This document shows positions 54,442 to 64,000 of a DNA stretch of 64,000 bases, piece after piece (positions within the stretch are counted from its first letter, which is position 1; every line of letters starts with the position of its first letter). Both the position numbers and the translations under genes were made by a program. Source of the stretch: Amoebophrya sp. A120 (taxonomy: Eukaryota; Sar; Dinophyceae; Syndiniales; Amoebophryaceae); assembly GCA_905178155.1 (NCBI GenBank), contig CAJINV010000009.1, positions 1,299,907 through 1,363,906 on the forward strand, written 5' to 3'. Below the pieces are notes generated by a model. That model worked only from the letters and a program-made list of their open reading frames with translations. It was not told the origin of the DNA and did not search any database.

Positions 54442-56110
54442 AGGGCGTTTGTTTAGCTCTCTTTGCTCACTCTGAATACTTGGGGCCACAGTGACGTGCT
54501 GTCTAGTTGTTTCCCCGTTTCACCGCACGAAGCTGTCGTGCCCCCGTCTACTGGAGGTGCGCCTCATAGCTGCGAATAAATTTTGATAACATTCTATGTT
54601 GTTTCTGACGGTAATTTTGCGATTGCGGCGTACTTTGAATTTTCAAAATAATGCACAATTTTCATGAAAAGCAAAATGCAGTTTTCGGTTGTATTCGTCA
54701 TCACCTCAGTTTTTCTACGCGTGTTTTTTTTGTCATCGGATATAGCAACAGACCTTTTTATTTACATCGGATATTAGCATTCAACCTAGGAGTTCACATC
54801 GGATATTAGCAGATCACAAACCCTAAAACTTGATTGATATAGCATGAAGGTCGTATTTTGTCATCGGATATAGCCTCGAAAAGATCGCAAAAACTGAAGA
54901 TGACGCGATGCTGTGGCTGCTTTGCTACGAAAAAAAATGATCGGAAAAAAAGTCCAGGAACAGAATTCACGATAGCTCCGCGAAGTTTCAGCTCAGAAAA
55001 CAGCTTTGAATGATTGTATACAAAGGATGCAAGAAAGTGAGCCGAGCACGAGAGTCAGACAGATTCAAGTCATCAAGATGAGCACGACGGACTAGAGTCG
55101 ATTCGGAATCCGCGTGTTTTCACCACCATTTAGAGGCAATCGGCGAGTTTCAGCGACTTCGCGTAAGTCATACGGCTTCTGCGATGTAGTAAATTACACA
55201 GACACGGCGATCTCAGGAGTGTAATAACGACATGCTGCGATAAAAGCTTTCAATTCTGATGGTTTTAGCGAATCCCGCGCATTCCCAGATGCACTATTGA
55301 TTGATTGATTTGAGATCAGCTGGGTTCTTGGAAATTTTGAACGTAGTATTGCACAAGAAAATAACGGTGCGTGCCGGTGTCTTTTTTTCAGAACCTGGTG
55401 GTGAGAAGAGTAACGCTTTACGCTTGCAAAAAAACACAGCGGTGGAGGAAACGATGGGAGAGTAGTTACTTCCCAAGTTTTTTCGTTGTGTAAAGTTTAG
55501 CCGGGTTTTTTAAAGCCCCTGCAAGCTTGCTTTCTTTGCAGGCAAGATAATGACATGAAGCTACATTTTTTTTGTCCATTATAGAAAACAAAGAATAGTG
55601 CCGTTCAACATTGAAACGTTACAAAGGCTTCCGACTAGTCAGACCCTCAAGCAATGGAAGGAATGTGATATGTACACGTAGCCAAGCGCAATATAGTGCG
55701 AAGTTCGTAGTCGTCAGTTTTTTTGGAACAATCTTCATCTTCCTTCGGGAAATTATATAAGGAACGTTCTTCGCTAGACAATATCGTGTACTTAGCACAC
55801 CACTGAATTGATGGACGCTTGAGTTCAATTATAAAGCAGGTGGTAAAATAAACACCAGGGCACCGACGACTCCAAAAGGTCCAGATGTGAAGCAAACGGC
55901 CGACGGATTTTTTTTTCGCAGCAAATTTGATTTTCTTCATTCTGCAGTGCGACGTGATTACAACCGCAGACACGAGGACACTGAGGCGAACTTCTCCGTA
56001 TTCTTCCTTTCATGAGCATTACATCGACACTACAACAAGGACGAGAAACACATTATTAGAATCAATCACAGCAGGAGCAGGAGGTGGTTCTTAACAAGCG
56101 CGCCGAAATT
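54442..56110. other. Intergenic with short motif repeats
   Basis: Apart from the CATCGGATATTAGC repeats near 54.8 kb, nothing is supported. Minus-strand ORFs at 55647-55973 and 55294-55476 have no recognisable product. Confidence 0.4.
54733..54874 (+). repeat. Four copies of CATCGGATAT(T)AGC
   Basis: Copies start at about 54733, 54765, 54797 and 54862. The first three are spaced exactly 32 bp apart; the fourth is 65 bp on. The two outer copies lack the extra T. The spacers differ from one another. Confidence 0.8.
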
Positions 56111-59100
56111 ATGACGCTGGGCGGAATGGAGTCTGTCTGCGAAGGGAGCGTTCAGCTGCTCAAGCAGACCCGTTCGGATTTTATCGTCCATATTGGTGTA
56201 TTCTCCGTAGATTTTCGACGAGAAGAACTTGAAATTTTAGCTGCTGAGCTTCATCTGGACTTCGTGGCGGAATGTTTTTCTAAGGATAGCAAGAATGCGC
56301 AGCAGCCGCAGTGCGCCTCATTAAAAGATCGGCACCACAACCGCAAAAAGATGCTGAAAGCCGTTTCGGAACTATCAAAAGTATGGGACAGCGAAGGTCT
56401 ACCAGTGAAGATTCTGGTTTCGCGGAAGCAGACGAGTAACAACGGACAGAGCCAGACGTCTCGCAACACCTGCACCCGGAATAGTAAATCACCTGTAGAC
56501 ATCATTGCAGTCGTCGCAAGTCGACAGCAGGCCGTCGAGATTGGTTTCTTCTGTGTGCAGGGCACACAGACGGTCCTGGGTCTCGCGAAGATCCAGGAAG
56601 TGTACAATCGCCTGCGGGGCTGTCGACTGTCGACCAAGCTTTTTCGTCGCCGCGTGGAGGTGGTGGTCCCGGTGGCGGCTTTGCAGCGCAACGTTTTTGT
56701 GCGGCCGCACGAACTGCACGACACCACTCCTCCGTCCAGTACGTGCGCGAGCAGCACCAGTTCTGGCGGCGACGCCAACACCGGTGGGCACACTGCGGCT
56801 CCCCCGGACGAGCACTCCGAGAATCAACATCGCAGGAGCACTACTTGCGACACCCGAGCCAGTTCCACGCATAGTGCGGCGCACAGTGAGAGGCGTGAAA
56901 CGCACTTTCACAGCGCGGATGGGAGCAGCCGTATTTCCGTAGGTGATGAAAAGGGCGTCATTGTCGCGGATGTTGAAAAGGAGATGAACAGAGATTCCAG
57001 TGACAGGTCGACGCCTTTGCACGAACCGAGTCTGCGTTTAGCGCAACTGGAGGAGCAGCACCGCTCGGAAAAGTTTTCCGTTTCCCACCCCGTATCGTGT
57101 GGAACCTTGGACAGTAGATACAGCCCGCACGCAACGCTGCGCCACAACGCCGCGGGAGTTGCTTCCGAGAGGAATAGTAGCTGGACCACTGCTCCTGCTG
57201 ATCAGGATGCTCGTCGGCAATCGAGGCATAATTTCAGGGGCGAAGTATCACAGCAAAACTTGCTCCCGCGAACCACCAACGTGGAGTCGCTCTTTGAGTA
57301 CTGGTTGGAAGTGGAAAGCAAGTCGGGGGCGCTTGAACCAAACGAGTGGTTTTGCGTGTCAGATGAGGAGACGGGGGAAGCCATCGGGTTGCGGCGTTTT
57401 CAGATGGACCTGTGGGGCAAGCGTTTGCAGGACTGCACCGTTTTCGCGAACAACGTCGTCGCACCGATTTCTTTCTCGTCCATCTCTGCCAACAAAAGTC
57501 TTCTGGCCCAGACCAGTGCGAACTTCAAGTCGCAAAAGCAAAGTACTAAACACGTGCACAACAATTCGAAAACGCACTACGAAAGCTGCGGTTTAGCGCC
57601 CCCGGCCATGTCGCTGCGGCACGGGCTCCGCTGGACCTTGGACGGGAAGCGTGTGCAGACCGAAACGTTTCAGAGGTTTTACGGAAATCGCACGAATTCT
57701 GCATTTTTCTCGGCGGCGCCGGGCCCGCACGGACGCCGTGGTGCAGCTGCTGACGGCAATCAGGAGGAGGTTCCAGTCGTTGTGTACTCCTTGAGCTTCT
57801 CGTTGGCAATGAAAATGAAGTTGGGCACTCTGAGTGGGCGCCGTGTGGCGCCGGAGAAACAGAACAAGGTGAACCGCAGGAAGAACTTAGCATCAACCGC
57901 CGCAGGTCCCAGCTGTATGGGTTCTACGAGCAATGTCACGACCTCCTGCAGTAGCAAAATTCGGACCGGTGTGCTCGGTTCCCTGGAGGAGTGGAAGCGT
58001 CACAACCAGCGGACAAGTGCGGTGTCAGTGAAGAACACCTTTTACGACTTCCATGACGCAACCTGTTACAACAACCCGAGCGATCACGGGATGGAGACGG
58101 CGCTCGTAGATGTTGAGAGGCCGAATTTTCGTGCGGCCGCGGCGAACCGGAGCTGCAGCACGCCAGCGCGTTTTGTGTACAAGGAGAGTATGTTCGCCGC
58201 CAACGGGGAATCCGATCGGGATCCGCTCTGCGTGTGGTTCCAGCAGCAGACCTCCTTTCTGGCGGTCCGCACCGTGCTGCTCTCGTCCCGGAAGGTGTTC
58301 TACGAGTATCCCCCACCACAGATCGCCTTCGACCGCACTACCGGGTTCAAGCAGTGGGTGCACTCGCACATCCACTTCATTCTTTTCGTCGTCAAGGTGC
58401 TTCAAATGCCCGAACTGTTCCTGCTGCTCTGGAAGGCCGGATTCCAACCCGTCGCCAACCTGACCTTCCCCTCCATCTCCAACGCGGCCAAGGCCTGGAA
58501 GGAGGCGTGTGCGGAACTGCTCCTGCTACAGAAGGACCGAAAAAGCTGCATCGACATATGCGAACAGAACAGCCCCGCTCGGGCGCGAAAAGACGACGGA
58601 AAAAGTTCTTGTCCAAACAAGACTGGGTGCTGGAACAAAGAAAAACAAGTGACAGAGGAGAGTTCGTTACAGTCTCGCATCCTGGCCGTGCAGAAGCGCA
58701 TGCGGTCGCAGGGCCTGGAGCCGATCAACCGGGAGTTCTGGTGGAATATGGACGCCCAGATGATAATATCAAATGTAAAAATGTCTGGGTCTGGAAGAAT
58801 GCAACTTGTCATGCTAGAGCTGAAGCATGCAAAAATTTGTGTATCATGAGTGCCAAAAGCTGTCCACTTCCGACCAAGTTGGGAGGGAGTTTCTCATGCA
58901 GGATAGGCATGAGGGAGACCTCCCAGACTCAGTCATGCTAGGTCCCGCATTCCAGACCTCAAGGGTCATGGAAAACCTGCATGACAAGTTCACACTCTTC
59001 CAGGCCCAGACACTTTTGCATTTGATAGATAACCGGGGTGCTGCACGTCACGCACGCACCGCATCTGTTGCGGAGCGGGTACTGTCAGGAGGGCGAAATA

Positions 59101-60587
59101 ACCGAATGCAACAGTTCGGTTCTTTCGGAGGAGGACCACGAACTACTAGAGGAAGACAACCTTGGTCCAACCACAGCAGCACCGAGCAACTGTGAAGATA
59201 TTGAATCCAGTGGGGTGGAAAACAAAAGAGTTGTACTAGAGCGGGACGATGATTTTGAACCCGTGGACGGTCGCGATGAAGGAGACATGTTGATACAGAC
59301 GACGACAAGTGAATCGACTTTCACTTTCGGGGGCGCACTTCATCGACGCAGGAGCAGAAAAAGCTCCTGTGATCTTCATCATGCCGTGCATGCAGACGGC
59401 CACCTGTCCGACGATGCTGGTGACGCGGACGCCTCCGGGGCCGCGCCGGGAATAATGAGGACACGATCCTCGCCACCCAGCGAGGAGAGGAGAACAAGAC
59501 AGGAAGTGGGCAAGGACGACCTTGGCACAAACATGCCCACCCCCAACGGAGCGTACTACGCAGGCCGGAGCAGCGCGGGGGAGAAGCGGGACAGAATCGA
59601 ACTGCGGTACACCAACGGCAACCACGTCAAGAATGGACAACACCGCAATTTATCAACCAGCACTTCTGGGAACGACGATGCAGGCGCTCCGTCGGGGCAT
59701 CGTGGTGCTCGCTCGAGGTGCTCTAAACCGCGAGGACAGGAGCAGGAGGGGCAAGCAAGCCAGCAAGTAGTTGATGGAACTACAACGCGGAAGCACCGCT
59801 CTAGCCAACGGCCCGCCCAGCCGCTCCTGGAGCGGCACGCCATCGTGACAGACGTCGCCCAGGCGACCCACTCGCGGCTGCTGCGCGGGATTCCGGAGCA
59901 CGTGTCGGTGCGGTTCATTCTGCGGAAGGTGGGCGAGGGGTTGGAGGCGGTCCACAAGGCGTACGCAGACCTGAAAACGCACAATGCGATGTACGTGCCT
60001 CTGGTCGACGACGAGGACGATGACGGGAACACTTCGGCCGACAAAAGTCCGCGCGGACAGCAGTCCGGAGGGGCCTCGCAACAGCCCGCCAAGCCCGCGG
60101 GCCCGACCACCGCACAGATTACAAGTTTTCGGGAGAAGGGCTTCCACGAGGGGGTTGAAATCGAGTACCACCGGCGGCGGGAGGCGGGGCGCGCCGGGCT
60201 GCTCTGCACGAAAAAAGAGATCGCAGACTCGTTTTCGGTTTTCATGGACGAATTCGGCAACATTTACTACATATGCGGTAAAAACTTTTACTCGAACAAC
60301 CCCTTTTTAGGTGGACTATCCAAAATGGGCTTTTTAAGCTGTTGAGCTACAACGTCTAGGATATGGAATGGCGAGGTCAGGAGCAGTACTAGTGTAGCCC
60401 CTGTTGCCTGCCGTGCTTCTACCATTAACGTGCTGCTGCTAGTTGTGCTATTACTGAACACAAATTCTTCACTCTCTAGTACGTGATTTGCTGCGGAAAG
60501 TGAATCAAGCTGCAAGAAGATGGGAATGTCCCTGAAGAAGTTTTTTCGTCCGCGTGTCACTCTGTCTGTAGTACGAGTTTCCCATGA
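56111..60587 (+). CDS. Large unrecognised protein, about 1,323 aa
   Basis: Exons 56111-58766, 59033-60277 and 60517-60587 give 1,323 residues. The first junction is an introner and the second an ordinary GT-AG intron (60278-60516, phase 1). The frame is also open upstream to 56084, but the first ATG is at 56111. Ordered stretches include residues 1-120 (HIGVFSVDFRREELEILAAE), 130-200 (KIQEVYNRLRGCRLSTKLFR), about 395-450 (LFEYWLEVESKSGALEPNEW) and about 710-800 (FKQWVHSHIHFILFVVKVLQ). The last includes hydrophobic helices followed by MPELFLLLWKAGFQPVANL. The second exon has RGIPEHVSVRFILRKVGEGL. Between these lie long polar low-complexity linkers. I recognise no catalytic motif or named domain. 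Confidence 0.6.
58767..59027 (+). mobile_element. Introner element, family A, copy 3 (sense)
   Basis: This 261-bp insertion is flanked by exact duplications GATAA (58762-58766 and 59028-59032). Termini TATCAAATGTAAAAATGTCT and TATCAAATGCAAAAGTGTCT (right end, reverse complement) are inverted repeats that continue for nearly 50 bp each. Removal restores CAG ATG ATA ACC GGG. A GT-AG alternative is 58775-59028 (phase 0), whose AG uses the first base of the duplication. Confidence 0.92.
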
Positions 60588-61117
60588 GGACTGCTGGTCC
60601 GCAGAACAATCATTGCGGGCGACGGAGTGGTTTTTATTTTGAGGATGTAGTCACGTCACCCTATGTTTTGATCTTGGCTGGGCGTACTTATCGCTGGCTT
60701 CTCGTAGATCGATGGATTCGCCGGAAGCTCCAAAAAGTTGGTGTTATGATTCAACACAAAAATAATTTTCCATGGCTTTGTTTGCGACTTCGGTATCGTC
60801 AAAATGCTGAAGATAGTGCCGAGTGGTCTTAGTAGAAAAAAGTCGCTTCTGCAACGTTTCTGAGATGTACTGATGGTACTGGGTTTTTAGGTGCTTCTTT
60901 CCAAACACTACTTACTCGTGCATCGAATAGACGATTATGGCGTTATTGACAAAATTGCGCACTCCAGCTTTTCCGTTTATGTTGGAAAACTCAAAAATGG
61001 AGTGAGTACTATGTCATCTGTTTCATATTATTTTTTGGTGAAGCGCCTGAAAAAAAACACAAAAGCTTCAGGCACGCTCTCCTGCAGACTTTCTATCCAG
61101 TTTTTTTTTCGAATTAT
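60588..61117 (+). other. Possible exon of an unassembled plus-strand gene
   Basis: At 60891-61001 an acceptor TTTTTAG and donor GTGAGT bound exactly 37 codons (VLLSKHYLLVHRIDDYGVID and on to KLKNG). Another open stretch at about 60647-60832 reads YVLILAGRTYRWLLVDRWIR. They could belong to one gene but I could not connect them in phase. Confidence 0.3.
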
Positions 61118-61519
61118 CTATGACTGAAGGAATTTTCGTTTGGAAAAATCACTTATATCTTTGTCGTGTACAGTTACGTCGGAGCAATAGAGACTGGAAT
61201 CTCCAATTCGAGTCGAACCTACATTTTTCGATCGGCTCTTTTTTTCTACCTTTTTTTTTTCAAAAGATGGCAGTACTTTCGGGTAGAACTCTTTACCCTT
61301 TCCTCCTACACAAGATGGAGGCTCTGCCCTTTTGTTCTCGCTATTTTTTTTTAAGTACCCGAATTGAATGAGAATGTCTTTCGATTTTCTATTATGTTTG
61401 CTGATATCAGCATCTGTCCATATGCGCCCGTACGAGCTTCTAGACAAAACGACCAGAACAGGCGTTGCAGCACAAAAACAGACGAGAATGCGGGTCCGAA
61501 AAAGAAATGGCTTTCTCAT
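61118..61519 (-). CDS. Hypothetical secreted or anchored protein, 133 aa
   Basis: From the ATG at 61519 the ORF starts MRKPFLFRTRILVCFCAATP with further hydrophobic residues (VLVVLS), a plausible signal peptide. About 100 Lys/Ser-rich residues follow to the stop at 61118. The open frame extends upstream to 61612. No domain recognised, and it may be chance. Confidence 0.3.
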   Translation of the reverse strand: MRKPFLFRTRILVCFCAATPVLVVLSRSSYGRIWTDADISKHNRKSKDILIQFGYLKKNSENKRAEPPSCVGGKGKEFYPKVLPSFEKKKVEKKSRSKNVGSTRIGDSSLYCSDVTVHDKDISDFSKRKFLQS

Positions 61520-61560
61520 TGAAAAATGATTCCTGAAGACAAAGAGATTGCGCCCTTTAG

Positions 61561-61708
61561 GTGGCGAAACAAAAAAGCGAAGCTTTGTGTGCGAAGACGC
61601 GGAATTTACCATAGAAGGCCAGTGTTGTCAAGTTGAGAATTTGAATTTCGCTGCTGCAATTGCTGAGAAATTTGAGCGACGAGAAACATTAAGGAGAAAA
61701 GGGACGAG
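61561..61708 (+). other. Possible internal exon
   Basis: An acceptor CCCTTTAG and donor ACGAG|GTACTT bound an open frame reading GGETKKRSFVCEDAEFTIEG and then NLNFAAAIAEKFERRETLRR. The phase does not match the exon at 60891-61001, so at least one exon between them would be needed. Confidence 0.3.
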
Positions 61709-61973
61709 GTACTTCCATCAAATATCACATGATTCATGGCGAGGAGCTTTTTCGTTTTGCAGGTGTAGCCTGCCTGGGGGGGGGGGTGCTTGTCGTTCGA
61801 CAGATTAGCTTTTTGCTTCAGGCAGTGTCTGTTTCCTGTTCCTTCAGAGTGTGGCAACGACTGGCAGTATTCCAGGCACGAGTAGCAATGAAGCCCGCGG
61901 CGCTAAGGCCGTCGCGGTCCACGTTTGTGTAACAATACAGCAAGAAGCTGACTTTTCTGTTTGAAAACTCAAA

Positions 61974-62970
61974 ATGGCCGTGGTCGAGCGGAAGCTCGGC
62001 AAGTGCTGCATTTGTTTTCCGCTCCAGAACGGCGTGGCGATACTGACGTTCATCTTTTTTTTTCTCGGACTGTGGTCTTTCCTGGTCCTGTTTCTCGAAG
62101 ACGCGCGACTGCAGTTCAATGGCGCATTTATTGTCAGCACGGATTTCGCCTCGTCGCTGCAAAAATTGGAGCCGTTTGTTGCCGCGGGATATCTGCTCAC
62201 AGCGCTGGTCGGGTTCATAGGCGTGGTGGACGAGAAGGTTTGGCAAGTGAATGTCTTTCTCTACTACATGGGTTTCCACGTGTTCGTCATCTACGTGCTG
62301 GTCTTCGCGCTGGACATGTACGGACTAGCCTACTACTGCAAAAATGCAAACACCTCCGCCTCCGACACCTCCGCGCTCCTCCCGGTCAGCGAACGAAACA
62401 TGAGCTTGCAAGCACTGCAGTCCAAAAACCTCTGCGCAGACGCAAGAACAGCGTACACGATCGGATTTCTGCTGCAAATGCTGCTCAGGGTAAGTAGAAA
62501 CTAATTTTATAGTACAACCGTACTTACTTTTTTGCGCTCAGGCTCGTCGTCTTTTTCTTGATTTTCATTTCATCTCGGTGAGGAGAGAGGTTTCCATTTT
62601 CTGCAAATTTTAATGTGCTAGTGTCCCTGTCACGTGCGTAATTTTATCTATGTCGTGAGGTCCTCGAAGTAGATAGACCACACCATCCATTATACAGGTG
62701 TATTTTTTCCTGGTGATTCGCAAGTATGCGAAGAAAATCTCCACGTCGATTCCGTACCCCATCGCGTTCGAACAGACCTATACGGAGAGTGTGGAGGTGG
62801 ATATTCCGAGCAATGTAGGCGACTTCGCCAGGAATAGAAAGGAGCAACTGTTCGAGCAAAACATAATCGCGGACATGCACCGAAAAGACGACGATTACAT
62901 ACAGAAAATGCTCAAAGAGTACGGAACGCAAAAAAGCGATAAATACGGCACCAATGCCAATCAAGAATGA
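61974..62970 (+). CDS. Four-helix membrane protein, possibly LAPTM/Mtp-like, 262 aa
   Basis: Two exons, 61974-62489 and 62698-62970, join in phase 0 across a GT-AG intron with donor GTAAGT. The N-terminus has KCCICFPLQNGVAILTFIFF, a Cys-rich start of helix 1. Helix 2 is around 68-90 (FVAAGYLLTALVGFIGVV), helix 3 around 93-117 (VFLYYMGFHVFVIYVLVFAL), and helix 4 spans the splice junction (TIGFLLQMLLR then VYFFLVIRKYAKK). A charged cytosolic tail of about 75 residues follows. The layout, with paired cysteines just before helix 1, recalls lysosomal LAPTM4/Mtp proteins. I cannot confirm it by sequence identity. Confidence 0.65.
62490..62697 (+). other. Ordinary spliceosomal intron
   Basis: The donor AGG|GTAAGT and acceptor TATACAG|GTG fit consensus. 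There are no inverted termini and no flanking duplication, which gives a contrast with the introners. Confidence 0.7.
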
Positions 62971-64000
62971 TGAAAAACTACTTGCGGGAAAGCTGCCTTT
63001 TCTCATATTTCTGCTCTTTATTCGCTCAAGCTGATTTCCTGCGGAAACGATCCGAGCGACGTGATATTTAAGGCTCGCAATTTCTGTGTCTGAAGGAAGA
63101 TGACAAAAGCGACAATTTTTGTTGGAACAAACTGATGTTCGTCTTGCCTGAAGCGTGCATACCTGCCCCAGTGAGTGTAGTTTTTTTTTCGAATTATGGT
63201 GGAAACAAAGAGACGGCTTGTTCATTGTTGCTGCGCATGCATAGGCTACGTCACGCTAGGTGTCTGATAGACGAGATCTACTGCGATGATGCTGAAGATG
63301 AACAGGATGTGGCTGTGATGTCTTTTCTGAGGATCGGATGAGCTCTGGCGCTGGTGTAGCTCCTATTCTCATATCAACAGAGGATCTCCAACAGGATGAA
63401 AGCAGCGTGTTTTGGTATGGCCAGGGTTCAACACAGAAGCCTTAGCGCGCTACTTCAATACCATTGACAAGCTGGTGTTTTTGTGAAAGAGCATCATTCT
63501 TCTGACTCCAGGTCCTCAACACAACTCAATGTTCTCATCCGCTGGCGTCAACATTTTTCATCCGACGTTTATTGTTACGCACCATTTCTTCGGAACTATG
63601 TCTACTTTAAACCTGTTCTCAATCACGTTGCTGTTGCTTCTTCAGTCCACGAAAAACAAAAGCAAGGCAGAAAGAACATGACGAATTATTTATCTGCTCG
63701 TTAAGGTAGTGGTGAAACATCTACATGGAGGTATTATTTCTACTCGAAGATTTCTTCCTGTTTGGCTGATCAATCGATCATTCTTACGTGCTTCGACGTT
63801 GAAAGAGCAACCAATAGCCATGGACTAAATTATGAAATAGGTCACATCTTCGAATTTGGCTGAAAGAACTACGAGATAAATGATTTTTCACGGTACATAA
63901 AAATGCTCACACCTCCTGTGGATGTTGTATTTTCGTTCCCGTTTTTTTTTGAAAGATGAATTCGTCGTCCTCCTCGAAATCCTCCGTATGAGAACGGAAA
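62971..64000. other. Right-hand end, no supported gene
   Basis: Short ORFs only. At the very edge the minus strand reads HTEDFEEDDEF, acidic and possibly the edge of a coding exon, but there is too little to call. Confidence 0.35.

Noticed and set aside
60278-60516. Intron starting GTAAAAACTTTTAC as another introner
   Set aside because: The left end is locally palindromic, but the right end does not match it in reverse complement and no 5-bp duplication flanks it.
1-64000. tRNA, rRNA or spliced-leader genes
   Set aside because: I looked for conserved tRNA arm motifs and rRNA core sequences by eye and found none convincing. A covariance-model scan would be needed to be sure.

Overview
The window reads as nuclear DNA of a protist rather than of a bacterium. 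Genes are interrupted by introns of about 65-310 bases, they sit on both strands without operons, and long non-coding stretches are filled with satellites and palindromes. Several products point to an alveolate: a polycystin-type channel, a trichocyst-matrix-like secreted coiled-coil protein, a divergent cap-binding eIF4E and a mitochondrial carrier. Many introns are inverted-repeat insertions flanked by 5-bp duplications ('introner elements'), which are described from the parasitic dinoflagellate Amoebophrya. A syndinian dinoflagellate is therefore my best guess. That is inference from gene style, not a database match.

Layout, left to right. 0.25-3.75 kb: a minus-strand protein with two tandem kinase-like domains, running off the left edge. 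3.9-6.8 kb: an array built on the palindrome AAAATCGATTTT. 7.9-8.2 kb: a small secreted ORF. 9.3-11.3 kb: a minus-strand SLC25 carrier holding an introner. 11.8-14.8 kb: two unrecognised minus-strand genes. 15.7-17.0 kb: a five-exon eIF4E-family gene. 17-21.4 kb: two more minus-strand genes, the second with four exons. 22.2-24.3 kb: a GC-rich degenerate repeat. 25-31.3 kb: an AT-rich island around a 1,431-residue Gag-like ORF. 31.8-33.1 kb: 31-bp and roughly 76-bp minisatellites. 33.4-36.1 kb: a secreted class-3 lipase. 39.8-42.0 kb: a satellite with an exact 351-bp period. 42.4-48.8 kb: a 1,785-residue channel with two complete polycystin domains and three introners. 49.5-50.8 kb: a secreted Ser-rich protein. 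51.35-54.44 kb: a trichocyst-matrix-like gene with three introners. 56.1-60.6 kb: a large unrecognised gene with one introner. 62.0-63.0 kb: a four-helix membrane protein.

The most interesting content is the set of introners. Seven copies fall into six sequence families that do not resemble one another. All begin with TA and have imperfect inverted-repeat termini. Six have 5-bp flanking duplications, exact in five and diverged in the others. In every case, removing the element plus one duplication copy restores an open frame with sensible protein sequence. For three copies no simple GT-AG pair I tested keeps the frame. One family occurs in both orientations relative to its host genes.

Gene models were built by eye from reading frames, splice consensus and protein plausibility. 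Exon ends are given to the base where phase was checked. Functions of the unrecognised genes are left open.
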